From Amycolatopsis balhimycina FH 1894 (GTDB lineage Bacteria; Actinomycetota; Actinomycetes; Mycobacteriales; Pseudonocardiaceae), in contig NZ_KB913037.1 in assembly GCF_000384295.1 (NCBI RefSeq), forward strand, positions 7,751,533 to 7,815,532: DNA of 64,000 nucleotides, read 5' to 3'. The notes beneath the pieces are model-generated. The model made no database searches, was not told the origin of the DNA, and worked only from the letters and a program-made list of their open reading frames with translations. The number at the start of each line of letters is the position of its first letter. The stretch's first letter is position 1. The translations under genes were made by a program, and so were the position numbers. Below, in pieces: positions 15,957-24,858 of this stretch.

Positions 15957-17465
15957 ATGCGGGTACTGGTCGCGGGTGGCGGGATCTCCGGCACGGTCAC
16001 GGCGATGGCGCTGAGACTCGCCGGGCACGAGCCCCGCGTGTTCGAGGCCTATCCCGCCGGCGGGGACGACATCGGGGCGTTCCTCACGATCATGCACAAC
16101 GGCATGGACGCGCTGCGGGCGATCGACGCGGACCGGCCGGTGATCGACGCGTCCTTCGCCGCGTACGGTGTCGAGCTCGTCGCCCCTACGGGGGAAACCG
16201 TGGGGCGGCGTGAGTTCGACACCGAAGGCCTCGACGGGCCGCGCACCCTGACCCGCGCGACGCTCTACCGCGTCCTGCAGGACGCGGCCGCGCGCCGAGG
16301 CGTTCCGCTGGAGCGCGGGCGGCAGCTGGTGGGCGCCACGACGGGTCCGGACGGCATCACGGCGGAGTTCGCCGACGGGACCACCGCGACCGGCGACGTC
16401 CTGGTCGGCGCCGACGGCCTGCGCTCGACCGTCCGGCGGCTGATCGACCCGGCCGCGGACGAACCGCGCTACACCGGACTGACCGTGGTCTACGGCTATA
16501 CGCGGGCCGGCGGCCTGCCCGCGGCGCCCGGGATCTACCGGATGATCCGCGGCAGCAAGGCGGCCTTCGGCTTCACCACCGACCCCGGCGGAGCCACGTT
16601 CTGGTTCGCCCGCATCCCGGACCCCGAGCGGTCGCGCGAGGAGATCGCCACGGTCACACCGGCGGGCTGGCGGGCGTTCGCGCACGCGGCGTTCGACGGC
16701 GATCCGTTGCCCTGCGCGGACATCGTCGCCGCCACCGGCGACGAGGTCTTCGGCGGCCACTCCTACGACGTCCCGGAAACCCGGGTCTGGTCGACGCCCG
16801 AGATGGTCCTGACCGGCGACGCCGCCCACGCCGCGTCCCCGGCCGCCGGCCAGGGCGCGTCGATGGCCCTCGAAGACAGCGTGATCCTCGCCCAGTGCCT
16901 GCGCGATCTGCCGGACCCGGCGTCGGCTTTCGCTGCGTACGAAGGACTTCGCCGCGAACGCGTCGAAAAGCTGGTGGCGGCGAGCGCGGGCGGAGACGTC
17001 GGCGAGGAACGCGACTGGCTGTACTCGCACCACATCGACTGGACCGCCAAGATCACCGCCGGACGTCGACCCGGGCCCCAAACGCCCCACTGTGGGGCGC
17101 ATGACCGCCTGGGCGATCAGCGACGCGGGTGCCCGCCGCAGGAGTCGCGGACCACCAGTTTCGTGGGCAGCAGCACCGGTTCCGGCGCCCCCGCGTTCTC
17201 GATCATCGCCAGCATCGCGCCGGCCGCCGCCGTGCCGAAGCCCGGCTTGTCCTGGGCCACCGTCGTGAGTGCCGGGTCCACCAGGGACGCCACCTCGATG
17301 TCGTCGAAGCCCACCACCGCCAGGTCGCCGGGCACCCGCAGGCCGGCCGCGCGGGCCGCGAGCAGCGCGCCGACCGCCATCTCGTCGCTGGCCGCGAACA
17401 CCGCCGTCGGCGGGTCCTTGCGGGCCAGGAGCCGCCGCATGCCGACGAACCCGCTCTCGCGGTAG
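15957..17465 (+). CDS. FAD-dependent monooxygenase with abnormal 3' end
   Basis: An aromatic-ring-hydroxylase-type flavoprotein. GGGISGTVTAMALRLAG (about residues 7-23) is the FAD dinucleotide motif, VLVGADGLRSTVRR (about 150) the DG motif, and VLTGDAAHAASPAAGQGAS (about 285) the second FAD motif. ATG 15957 has GGGGGA upstream. Homology-like sequence ends near HHIDWTAKI at about residue 370, the usual family length. The frame has no stop there and runs on to 17465, antisense to the whole 3' third of the lacI-type gene. That tail looks non-native, so a lost stop or frameshift near 17070-17110 is likely. Confidence 0.75.
   Translation: MRVLVAGGGISGTVTAMALRLAGHEPRVFEAYPAGGDDIGAFLTIMHNGMDALRAIDADRPVIDASFAAYGVELVAPTGETVGRREFDTEGLDGPRTLTRATLYRVLQDAAARRGVPLERGRQLVGATTGPDGITAEFADGTTATGDVLVGADGLRSTVRRLIDPAADEPRYTGLTVVYGYTRAGGLPAAPGIYRMIRGSKAAFGFTTDPGGATFWFARIPDPERSREEIATVTPAGWRAFAHAAFDGDPLPCADIVAATGDEVFGGHSYDVPETRVWSTPEMVLTGDAAHAASPAAGQGASMALEDSVILAQCLRDLPDPASAFAAYEGLRRERVEKLVAASAGGDVGEERDWLYSHHIDWTAKITAGRRPGPQTPHCGAHDRLGDQRRGCPPQESRTTSFVGSSTGSGAPAFSIIASIAPAAAVPKPGLSWATVVSAGSTRDATSMSSKPTTARSPGTRRPAARAASSAPTAISSLAANTAVGGSLRARSRRMPTNPLSR
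17083..17099. terminator. Short hairpin between the FAD monooxygenase and lacI-type gene
   Basis: CGCCCCACTGTGGGGCG is a perfect inverted repeat (7-bp arms, 3-base loop) where the monooxygenase should end and just past the lacI-type stop. It is a plausible bidirectional terminator, although the monooxygenase frame is open across it. Confidence 0.5.
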
Positions 17466-18166
17466 TAGTCCCCGGTGATCACGAGGTCCTCCCGTGCCGT
17501 CAACCCCGCTTCGGCCAGGCCGCGCAGGTAACCCTCGGTGCGGGCGGCGGCGGGCGCGTTGCCGCGCGGGCCGGTGATCGTCGCGATCCGGCGGTGACCG
17601 AGGGCGGCCAGGTGCCGGACGGCCTCCGCCGCGCCCCCGGCGTTGTCCGAGGTCACGTGCGTCGCCCGCGGGCCGGACAGGGCCACGTCGAGCGCGACGC
17701 ACGGCAACCCGGACTGGGCGAACGCGGTGAAGGCGTCGGCGTCCGTCCCGCTGTCGATGAGCACCAGCCCGGCCAGGTGGTGCCGGCGGGTCATGCTGAC
17801 GTAGCCGATCGGGTCGGCCAGCGACACGCCCGGGCGACGGTCGCGGGCGTCGTCGCTCGTGGCGAGCAGCAGCAGGTGGTAGCCGTGCGAGCTCAACGCG
17901 GACTTGAGGCCCAGCAACAGGTCCTGCAGGAACGGGTGTCGCCAGCCGGGCCGCCGGTGGTCGGTGTCCCAGACCAGCCCGACCATCGCCGACTGCTGCC
18001 GCGACAGCGCCCGCGCCGATTCGTTCGGCGAAAAGTCGAGGTCCCGCGCGACGCGTTCGACGCGTTCGCGCGTCGTCGCGCTGACCGTGGCGGGGCGGTT
18101 GAAGACCCGTGACACGGTGGCGACGGAAACCCCGCAGAGCTGCGCGACCTCGCGGGCGGTGACCAT
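17117..18166 (-). CDS. LacI-family transcriptional regulator (CebR-like position)
   Basis: A 349-residue repressor: N-terminal HTH TAREVAQLCGVSVATVSRVF with the hinge-helix region ending SPNESARAL, then a periplasmic-binding-like effector domain (VGLVWDTDHRRPG through VVGFDDIEVASLVDPALTTV). It is divergent from the sugar ABC transporter and beta-glucosidase genes, as cebR is in ceb-type loci, so it probably represses them until a cello-oligosaccharide binds. The palindrome TGTAACCGGTTACA lies 16 bases upstream of its ATG, suggesting autoregulation. Confidence 0.88.
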   Translation of the reverse strand: MVTAREVAQLCGVSVATVSRVFNRPATVSATTRERVERVARDLDFSPNESARALSRQQSAMVGLVWDTDHRRPGWRHPFLQDLLLGLKSALSSHGYHLLLLATSDDARDRRPGVSLADPIGYVSMTRRHHLAGLVLIDSGTDADAFTAFAQSGLPCVALDVALSGPRATHVTSDNAGGAAEAVRHLAALGHRRIATITGPRGNAPAAARTEGYLRGLAEAGLTAREDLVITGDYYRESGFVGMRRLLARKDPPTAVFAASDEMAVGALLAARAAGLRVPGDLAVVGFDDIEVASLVDPALTTVAQDKPGFGTAAAGAMLAMIENAGAPEPVLLPTKLVVRDSCGGHPRR

Positions 18167-18181
18167 GGCGACCTCCGTTCT

Positions 18182-18195
18182 TGTAACCGGTTACA
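18182..18195. promoter_or_regulatory. LacI-type operator TGTAACCGGTTACA
   Basis: A perfect 14-bp palindrome with the central CG typical of LacI/GalR operators, 16 bases upstream of the lacI-type start. It fits autorepression and possibly control of the divergent transporter. Confidence 0.75.
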
Positions 18196-18267
18196 TCTCT
18201 AGCACACGACCTCTGACTGCGTAAACGGCAAACTGCGTTATCACTTCGTTACTTGACGACACCGTGC

Positions 18268-18281
18268 TGGGAGCGCTCTCA
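18268..18281. promoter_or_regulatory. CebR-type operator TGGGAGCGCTCTCA
   Basis: One base away from the perfect palindrome TGGGAGCGCTCCCA, the known CebR box of Streptomyces cellobiose genes. It begins ten bases after a TTGACG hexamer (18253-18258), so a bound repressor would block the transporter promoter. The start codon is 45 bases downstream. Confidence 0.7.
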
Positions 18282-18326
18282 TGGGACCCGCGTTTTCCGA
18301 CCGGCCAGCAGAACAACGGAGATCTC

Positions 18327-19607
18327 ATGCGCCCGAAAACGAGAAACCGCCGGATCCGCCTGCTCGCCGGGGTGGGTGCCACCCTGGTCGCGCTCACCGC
18401 GCTGAGCGCCTGCGGGGACAGCGGCGCCGCCGGCGGCAAGATCAAGCTGAGCCTCGGCCTGTTCGGCAACTTCGGCTACACCGACCTGATCAAGGAGTAC
18501 CAGGCGGCACATCCGGACATCGAGATCACCGAGCGGACCGCCGCCTACTCCGACCACCACAAGAACATCGCCGCGCACCTGGCCACCGGCGCCGGCGCCG
18601 CCGACATCGAAGCCGTCGACACCGGGTACGTCGCCCAGTTCAAGGCGACGCCGGACAAGTTCGTCGACCTCAACACCGTGGGCGGCGACAAGCTCAAGGA
18701 CCGCTGGCTGGACTGGAAGTGGGCCGCGTCGCTGGGCAAGGGCGGGCAGCAGATCGGCTACGGCACCGACGTCGGCGGCCTGGCCATCTGCTACCGCCGC
18801 GACCTGTTCGAGCAGGCCCAGCTGCCCGCGGACCGCGACGCCGTCTCCGCGCTCTGGCCCACCTGGCAGGCGTTCTTCGAGACCGGCAAGCGCTTCCAGG
18901 CCAAGGCGCCGAACGGCGTCAAGTTCATGGACGGCGGCCCGACCGTGCTCAACGCGATCGTCGGCCAGGCCCCGGTCGGGTACTACGACCAGAGCGACCA
19001 GATCGTCGTGGGCACCAACCCGGCGCTGCGCCAGGGCTGGGACCTCGTGGCCGACGCGGTCAAGGCGAACCTGAGCGCTGGGCTGCTCTACAGCACGCCG
19101 CCGTGGAACACCGGCTTCACCAAGGGACAGTTCGCGACCGTCACGTGCCCGGCGTGGATGATGACCAAGATCAAGGACCAGGCGCCGGACACCGCGGGCA
19201 AGTGGGACATCGCGAGCGTGCCCGGCGGGGGCGGCAACTGGGGCGGCTCCTACCTGACCGTGCCCAAGCAGGGCAAGCACACCAAGGAAGCCGCGGACCT
19301 CGCCGCGTGGCTGACCGCGCCCGAACAGCAGGCGAAGGTCTTCACCAGCAAGGGCCTGCTGCCCTCGACGCCGTCGCTCTACGACGACCCGAAGATCACC
19401 GGCTACACGAACCCGTTCTTCAACAACGCTCCCGTCGGCAAGCTCTTCACCGAAGCGGCGAAGAAGCTGAACCCGCAGTACCAGGGTCCGAAGGCCGGCG
19501 ACGTCCAGACGGAGTTCGGCAACGCGATGCAGCGCGTCGAGCAGGGCAAGCAGGACGGCGCGGCGGCGTGGCAGCAGCTGGTCGGTGACGTCGCGAAGAT
19601 CAAGTGA
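18327..19607 (+). CDS. Sugar ABC transporter substrate-binding lipoprotein (CebE-like)
   Basis: A 426-residue family 1 extracellular solute-binding protein. A basic N-terminus and hydrophobic stretch end in the lipobox LSAC with cysteine 29. The mature protein has typical SBP segments: ITERTAAYSDHHKNIAAHLA, GADIEAVDTGYVAQF-like surroundings, and APEQQAKVFTSKG near the C-terminus. It should capture the sugar outside the membrane for the two permeases that follow. With the CebR-type box and a GH1 enzyme, a beta-glucoside or cellobiose ligand is likely. ATG 18327 has ACGGAGAT upstream. Confidence 0.85.
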   Translation: MRPKTRNRRIRLLAGVGATLVALTALSACGDSGAAGGKIKLSLGLFGNFGYTDLIKEYQAAHPDIEITERTAAYSDHHKNIAAHLATGAGAADIEAVDTGYVAQFKATPDKFVDLNTVGGDKLKDRWLDWKWAASLGKGGQQIGYGTDVGGLAICYRRDLFEQAQLPADRDAVSALWPTWQAFFETGKRFQAKAPNGVKFMDGGPTVLNAIVGQAPVGYYDQSDQIVVGTNPALRQGWDLVADAVKANLSAGLLYSTPPWNTGFTKGQFATVTCPAWMMTKIKDQAPDTAGKWDIASVPGGGGNWGGSYLTVPKQGKHTKEAADLAAWLTAPEQQAKVFTSKGLLPSTPSLYDDPKITGYTNPFFNNAPVGKLFTEAAKKLNPQYQGPKAGDVQTEFGNAMQRVEQGKQDGAAAWQQLVGDVAKIK

Positions 19608-20536
19608 TGGCGGTCGAAACGCTGACCTTCGCCGAGCGGCGGCAGAAGTGGGACGTCAAGCTGTCGCCGTTCGGCTTCATCAGCCCGTACTTCCTGATCT
19701 TCGGCGTCTTCGGGCTGTTCCCGCTGCTCTACACGGCGTTCGTGTCGCTGCAGAAGCGGAACCTCATCGACGCCGACGCGGCCACGTTCATCGGCCTCGG
19801 CAACTACGACCAGCTGCTGTTCCACGACCCGTACTTCTGGAACGCGATGGGGAACACGGTCAGCCTGTGGCTGCTGACCACGATCCCGCAGATCCTGTTC
19901 GCGCTCGGCATCGCGCACCTGCTCAACCGGCGGCTGCGCGGGCGGACGATGTTCCGGATGGGGATGATCCTGCCCAACATCACCTCGGTGGCGGCGGTGA
20001 CGATCATCTTCGCGCAGCTGTTCGGCCGGGACTTCGGGCTGATCAACTGGGTGCTGAGCTGGTTCGGCGCCGGGCAGGTCGACTGGCAGGCCGGCACGGC
20101 CAGCTCGCACACCGCCATCGCGTCGATGGTGGTGTGGCGCTGGACCGGTTACCACGCGCTGATCTTCCTGGCGTCGATGCAGGCGATCCCGTCGAGCATG
20201 TACGAGGCCGCCACCCTCGACGGTGCCAAGGGGTGGCAGCAGTTCTGGCGGATCACCGTGCCGCTGCTGCGGCCGCAGATCATCTTCTCCACGGTGATCG
20301 CGACGACCGGGAACATGCGGCTGCTCGCCGAGCCGCTGCTGTTCAACCCCGGCACCGCGGCCGCCACCGGCGGGTCGGACCGGCAGTTCCAGACCGCCGC
20401 GCTCTACCTCTACGAGCAGGGCTTCACCAAGTACGACTTCGGCTACAGCTCGGCGATCGCGCTGATCCTGGCCGTGGCCACGATGCTCGTCGCGGGGCTG
20501 TCGTACCTGGTCACCCGGCGCATCCAGACGGACTGA
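19607..20536 (+). CDS. Carbohydrate ABC transporter permease (MalF-like)
   Basis: A 309-residue permease with about six membrane helices and the EAA loop (EAATLDGAKGWQQFWRITVP, about residues 201-220) that docks to the ATPase. No ATPase gene is in the locus, as is usual for actinobacterial sugar importers that share the MsiK ATPase. ATG 19607 shares one base with the preceding TGA, so the two are coupled. It pairs with the next gene. Confidence 0.88.
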   Translation: MAVETLTFAERRQKWDVKLSPFGFISPYFLIFGVFGLFPLLYTAFVSLQKRNLIDADAATFIGLGNYDQLLFHDPYFWNAMGNTVSLWLLTTIPQILFALGIAHLLNRRLRGRTMFRMGMILPNITSVAAVTIIFAQLFGRDFGLINWVLSWFGAGQVDWQAGTASSHTAIASMVVWRWTGYHALIFLASMQAIPSSMYEAATLDGAKGWQQFWRITVPLLRPQIIFSTVIATTGNMRLLAEPLLFNPGTAAATGGSDRQFQTAALYLYEQGFTKYDFGYSSAIALILAVATMLVAGLSYLVTRRIQTD

Positions 20537-20545
20537 GGAGCGGAC

Positions 20546-21430
20546 ATGACCACCGTGCTGACCCCGGCCGCGCCCGCGCCGCCGGCGGCCCCCGGGCGGG
20601 CCCGGCGCATCGTGCGCCGGGTCGCGAGCCCATGGACCTACGCCGCGCTGATCGCGATCCTGGCCGGCTCGGCGTTCCCGGTGTACTGGTCGTTCGTCGT
20701 CTCCTCGCAGACGACGGAGGCGGTCGGGAGCGTGCCGCCGGTCCTGGTGCCCGGCGGGCACCTGTTCGAGAACATCGCCCGCGTCTTCGACGAGACGGAC
20801 TTCGCGCTGGCGCTGGGCAACTCGCTGATCGTCGCGGGCACGATCACCGTCTCGGTGGTGCTGTTCTCGACGCTCGCCGGGTTCGCCTTCGCCAAGATGC
20901 GGTTCCGCGGGCGGACGGCGTTGCTGCTCCTCGTGGTCGCCACCCAGGCGATCCCGACCGAGCTGGGTGTCGTGCCGCTGTACATGATGATGGCCGACTT
21001 CGGGTGGGCCGGGCAGCTGCAGGCGGTGATCGTGCCCGGCCTGGTCACCGCGTTCGGCGTGTTCTTCATGCGCCAGTACTTCGAGCGGGCGCTGCCGCTC
21101 GAGCTGCTGGAGGCCGGGCGGATGGACGGCTGCGGGTCGCTGCGGCTGTTCTGGCACGTGGCCCTGCCCGCCGCCCGCCCGGCCGCGGCCGTGCTCGGGC
21201 TGTTCACCTTCATGCAGGCGTGGAACGACTTCTTCTGGCCACTGGTCGTGCTGGTGCCGGAGAACCCGACCGTCCAAACCGCACTGTCCACTCTGGCCAG
21301 TGGCTACACCACCGACTACACGCTCGTGCTCACCGCCGCGACCATCGGCACCGTCCCCGTCCTGCTCGTGTTCCTGCTGTTCGGCCGCCAGATCGTCGGC
21401 GGCATCATGCAGGGCGCGCTCAAGGGCTGA
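20546..21430 (+). CDS. Carbohydrate ABC transporter permease (MalG-like)
   Basis: A 294-residue permease with six predicted helices and the EAA-type loop EAGRMDGCGSLRLFWHVALP. It follows the first permease by nine bases, with GAGGAG serving as ribosome-binding site before ATG 20546. Together they form the membrane channel of the importer. Confidence 0.88.
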   Translation: MTTVLTPAAPAPPAAPGRARRIVRRVASPWTYAALIAILAGSAFPVYWSFVVSSQTTEAVGSVPPVLVPGGHLFENIARVFDETDFALALGNSLIVAGTITVSVVLFSTLAGFAFAKMRFRGRTALLLLVVATQAIPTELGVVPLYMMMADFGWAGQLQAVIVPGLVTAFGVFFMRQYFERALPLELLEAGRMDGCGSLRLFWHVALPAARPAAAVLGLFTFMQAWNDFFWPLVVLVPENPTVQTALSTLASGYTTDYTLVLTAATIGTVPVLLVFLLFGRQIVGGIMQGALKG

Positions 21431-21447
21431 ACCACCCGGAGCTCACC

Positions 21448-22875
21448 GTGACTTCCAGCTGTGACAACCGGGGCTTCGCCCCGGGCCAGGGGCTTCGCCG
21501 CCCGGACCCCCGAAAAGCGGGCTTCTCACCCGGTTTCCGCTGGGGCGTGGCCACCTCGGCGTTCCAGATCGAGGGTGCCACCACTGCCGACGGGCGCGGA
21601 CCGTCCATCTGGGACACGTTCGCGACGCAGCCCGGCGCGGTGGCCGGCGGCGACACCGGGGAACCGGCGGCCGACCACTACCACCGCTGGCACGCCGACC
21701 TCGACCTGCTCGCCGAACTGGGCGTCGACTCGTACCGGTTCTCGGTGTCGTGGCCGCGGATCCAGCCTTCCGGCCGCGGCGGTGTCGAATACCGGGGCCT
21801 CGGCTTCTACCGGCGGCTGGTGGAAGGGCTGCGGGAGCGGGGGATCGAGCCGTTCCTCACGCTGTACCACTGGGACCTGCCCCAGGCCCTGGAGGACGCG
21901 GGCGGCTGGCGGTCCCGCGACACGGCGTTCCGGTTCGCCGAGTACGCGGCCTTGGTGCACGAGGAGCTGGGCGACGTCGTCGACCACTGGACGACGCTGA
22001 ACGAGCCGTACCCGTGCGCGGTCGCGGGTTACGGCGAAGGCCGCCACGCGCCGGGAGCCCGGGAGGGGCACGGCGCGCTGGCGGCCGCCCACCACCTGCT
22101 GCTCGGACACGGCCTGGCAGTGCGGGCGATGTGCGAGCGGGCGGCGCTGCCGCACCAGTTCGGCATCGTGCTCAACCAGTCGCCCGTCGTGCCGGTGTCG
22201 CCGTCGCCCGCGGACGCCGCCGCGGCGGCCCGGCAGGACACGCTGCTGCGCCGCCAGTTCACCGACCCGCTGTTCGGCGGCCGGTACGCACCCGGGCTCG
22301 CCGCGATGTTCGACGGCGTCTCGGACTTCTCGTTCCGCCACGACGACGACCTCGAGATCATCGGGGCGCCCCTCGACTACCTGGGCGTCAACTACTACTA
22401 CCGGCTGCACGTGGCGGAGGCGCCGTACCGCGAGCCGGACCCGGCGTTGCGGACCGCGGCCGACATCGGGGTGGACACTTCGCGCTTGCCGGACGTCCCG
22501 CGCACGGGAATGGGCTGGCCGGTCGAGCCGGAGGGCCTGACCGAAGCCCTCGTCGGCCTGCACAACCGCTATCCGTCGCTCCCCCCGGTGTACGTCACCG
22601 AGAACGGCTGCGTGTACCCGGACCGCAGCGATTTCGCGGACCACGAGCGCATCGACTTCCTGAACGAGCACATCGAGGCGGCCCGCACAGCGGCGGCGGC
22701 GGGCGTCGACCTACGCGGGTACTTCTGCTGGTCCCTGCTGGACAACTTCGAGTGGGCCCACGGCTACAAGCCCCGCTTCGGCTTGGTCCACGTCGACTAC
22801 GAGACCCAGCAGCGCACCCCGCGAGCCAGCTACCGCTGGTACCGCGACTTCATCGCCGCCCAGCACACCTCTTAA
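21448..22875 (+). CDS. Glycoside hydrolase family 1 beta-glucosidase with in-frame repeat at its N-terminus
   Basis: A 475-residue GH1 enzyme. The acid/base glutamate is E186 in TLNEP and the nucleophile is E385 in YVTENG; SPGFRWGVATSAFQIEGA is the family's first beta-strand. It should hydrolyse imported beta-glucosides such as cellobiose to glucose in the cytoplasm, completing the locus. GTG 21448 has GGAG six bases upstream. Residues 5-25 (CDNRGFAPGQGLRRPDPRKAG) are encoded by the repeat at 21461-21523, wedged between the start and the normal N-terminus. The repeat is probably tolerated because it is outside the barrel. Confidence 0.9.
   Translation: MTSSCDNRGFAPGQGLRRPDPRKAGFSPGFRWGVATSAFQIEGATTADGRGPSIWDTFATQPGAVAGGDTGEPAADHYHRWHADLDLLAELGVDSYRFSVSWPRIQPSGRGGVEYRGLGFYRRLVEGLRERGIEPFLTLYHWDLPQALEDAGGWRSRDTAFRFAEYAALVHEELGDVVDHWTTLNEPYPCAVAGYGEGRHAPGAREGHGALAAAHHLLLGHGLAVRAMCERAALPHQFGIVLNQSPVVPVSPSPADAAAAARQDTLLRRQFTDPLFGGRYAPGLAAMFDGVSDFSFRHDDDLEIIGAPLDYLGVNYYYRLHVAEAPYREPDPALRTAADIGVDTSRLPDVPRTGMGWPVEPEGLTEALVGLHNRYPSLPPVYVTENGCVYPDRSDFADHERIDFLNEHIEAARTAAAAGVDLRGYFCWSLLDNFEWAHGYKPRFGLVHVDYETQQRTPRASYRWYRDFIAAQHTS
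21461..21523 (+). repeat. CTTCG stem-loop repeat, copy in the GH1 gene
   Basis: A 63-base element starting GTGACAACCGGGGCTTCGCC and ending CCCCCGAAAAGCGGGCT. It contains the stem CCGGGGC-TTC-GCCCCGG and a second GGGGCTTCGCC motif. It is about 90% identical to the element at 62061-62123 and recognisably related to 27800-27860. It is translated in frame near the start of the enzyme. Confidence 0.85.
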
Positions 22876-22876
22876 G

Positions 22877-22927
22877 CCGTGAATGGCACATTGACGGACT
22901 CTACGTCCCTCAATGTGCCATTCACGG
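22877..22927. terminator. Long bidirectional hairpin between GH1 and acyl-CoA ligase genes
   Basis: An 18-bp perfect stem (CCGTGAATGGCACATTGA and its complement), a single C-C mismatch, then a 4-bp GGAC/GTCC stem with a 5-base loop. It starts two bases after the GH1 stop and ends eight bases before the stop of the convergent gene. It belongs to the AANGNCNCNTT hairpin family (here AATGGCACATT). Confidence 0.85.
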
Positions 22928-22934
22928 ACTTGGG

Positions 22935-24749
22935 CTACTTCTTGTACAGGCCTTCGATGTCGTTGGCGTAGTTCTTCGTCACCACGTTGCGCTTCAGCTT
23001 CAGGCTCGGCGTGATTTCGCCGCCCTGCTCGGTGAAGTCGTTGGCCAGGACCGTGAACTTCTTGATCGCCTCGGCCTGCGACACGGACTTGTTCGCCTCG
23101 TCGACCGCCGCCTGGATCTCCGCGAGCAGGTCGGTGTCCGTGGCCAGGTCGGCGACCGTGGCGGAAGCGGGCTTGCCGTGCTGGGACTTCCAGGACGGGA
23201 AGTACTCCTCGTCCACCGTCACCAGCGCCGCGATGAACGGTCGCTGGTCGCCCACCACCATCGCCTGGCTGACCAGCGGGGACGCCTTGATCGTGTCCTC
23301 GAGGCCGGACGGGGCGACGTTCTTGCCGCCCGCCGTCACGATGATCTCCTTCTTGCGGCCGGTGATCTTCAGGAACCCGTCCGCGTCGAGCTCGCCGATG
23401 TCGCCGGTGTGGAACCAGCCGTCGGTGAGCGCTTCCTTCGTCGCCTGCGGGTTGTTGTAGTACGCCCGGAACACGACGTCGCCCTTGAGCATGACCTCGC
23501 CGTCGCCGGCGATGCGGACCGACGTGCCGTTGACCGGCTTGCCGACCGTGCCGACGCGGAACGCCGTCTGCGTGTTGACGTTCGCCGCCGCGGACGTCTC
23601 GGTCAGGCCGTAGCCCTCGAACACCGGGACGCCGATGCCGCGGAAGAAGTGCGCCAGCCGCGCGCCGAGCGGGGCGCCGCCCGAGACCGCCGCGACGCAG
23701 CGGCCGCCAAGGGCCGCGCGCAGCTTGCCGTAGACGAGCTTGTCGAAGACCAGGTGCTTGAGCTTCAGCCCGAGCCCGGCGCCGCCCTTGTCCTGCGCCT
23801 CGCTGTAGGCGACCGCCGTGGCCTCGGCGACGTCGAAGATCTTGCCCTTGCCTTCGCTGTGGGCCTTCTGCTTCGCCGAGTTGTAGACCTTCTCGAACAC
23901 GCGCGGCACGGCGACGACGAACGTCGGCCGGAACGTGCCGAGGTCGGCGACCAGGTTCTTGACGTCGGGGGTGTGCCCGAGGGTGACGCGGGCGGTCAGC
24001 GCGGTGACGGCGATCGCGCGGGCCAGCACGTGCGCCAGCGGCAGGAAGCACAGCAGCGAGTTGCCCTGCTCCATGAGCTGCGGGAACGCCTCGATGTCGG
24101 CGCGGATCTCGGCCAGCAGGTTGCGGTGGGTCAGCTCGACGCCCTTGGGGCGGCCGGTGGTGCCCGAGGTGTAGACGATCGTGGCGAGCTCGTCCGCGGT
24201 GACCTCGCGCCGCCGGTCGTGCAGCTCGTCGTCGGACAGCTCACCGCCGAGGGCGGCGAGCATCTCGACGGCCGGGTTGTCGCCCTCGATCTGCCAGGTG
24301 TTCTTCAGGTCGGTGAGCCGGTCCCGGACCTGCTCCACCGCGCCGACGTGCCCGTTCGTCTCGACGAAGACGGCCTTGGCGGCCGAGTCGGAGAGGATCC
24401 AGCACACCTGTTCGGGCGAGGACGTGTCGTAGATCGGGACGGTCACCGCGCCGGCCGCCCAGATCGCGAAGTCGATCAGCGTCCACTCGTAGCGGGTCTT
24501 CGACATGATCGCGACGCGGTCGCCGCGGCCGATCCCGGCCTTCGCCATCCCCTTGGCCACGGCCAGCACTTCGGCCGCGAACTCCTTGGCGGTGACGTCC
24601 AGCCAGCTGCCCTCGACCTGGCGGCGGAAGCTCACCACGTCGGAGAACCGCTCGGCATTCGCCCAGACGACGTCGGACATGTTTTCGTCGTCGGCCACCG
24701 GCTTCCCGGCGGGAGCGCTGTATTCGCGCACGTGGACCTCCGTGTTCAA
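22935..24749 (-). CDS. Long-chain fatty acid-CoA ligase (AMP-binding)
   Basis: A 604-residue FadD15-type enzyme. Motifs: YTSGTTGRPKGVELTHRN (AMP-binding loop, about residue 190), GYGLTETSAAANV (substrate/acyl-binding, about 375), DGWFHTGDIGELD and ITGRKKEIIVTAGGKNVAP (hinge, about 460-490). It activates long fatty acids as acyl-AMP and then acyl-CoA. ATG 24749 is the start nearest the divergent SRPBCC gene. In many actinobacteria a fadD of this type neighbours the SRPBCC/ArsA/ROK cluster found here. Confidence 0.92.
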   Translation of the reverse strand: MNTEVHVREYSAPAGKPVADDENMSDVVWANAERFSDVVSFRRQVEGSWLDVTAKEFAAEVLAVAKGMAKAGIGRGDRVAIMSKTRYEWTLIDFAIWAAGAVTVPIYDTSSPEQVCWILSDSAAKAVFVETNGHVGAVEQVRDRLTDLKNTWQIEGDNPAVEMLAALGGELSDDELHDRRREVTADELATIVYTSGTTGRPKGVELTHRNLLAEIRADIEAFPQLMEQGNSLLCFLPLAHVLARAIAVTALTARVTLGHTPDVKNLVADLGTFRPTFVVAVPRVFEKVYNSAKQKAHSEGKGKIFDVAEATAVAYSEAQDKGGAGLGLKLKHLVFDKLVYGKLRAALGGRCVAAVSGGAPLGARLAHFFRGIGVPVFEGYGLTETSAAANVNTQTAFRVGTVGKPVNGTSVRIAGDGEVMLKGDVVFRAYYNNPQATKEALTDGWFHTGDIGELDADGFLKITGRKKEIIVTAGGKNVAPSGLEDTIKASPLVSQAMVVGDQRPFIAALVTVDEEYFPSWKSQHGKPASATVADLATDTDLLAEIQAAVDEANKSVSQAEAIKKFTVLANDFTEQGGEITPSLKLKRNVVTKNYANDIEGLYKK

Positions 24750-24858
24750 CGCGTGCGGCAGGTGACACCGCTGTTACCCGCCAGTCAACTTAGCGTGGTG
24801 AGCACCTTAAGACCATGCTGATCGCCGTCGCACGGCGAGGGCGTGACATTCTTCGCAC

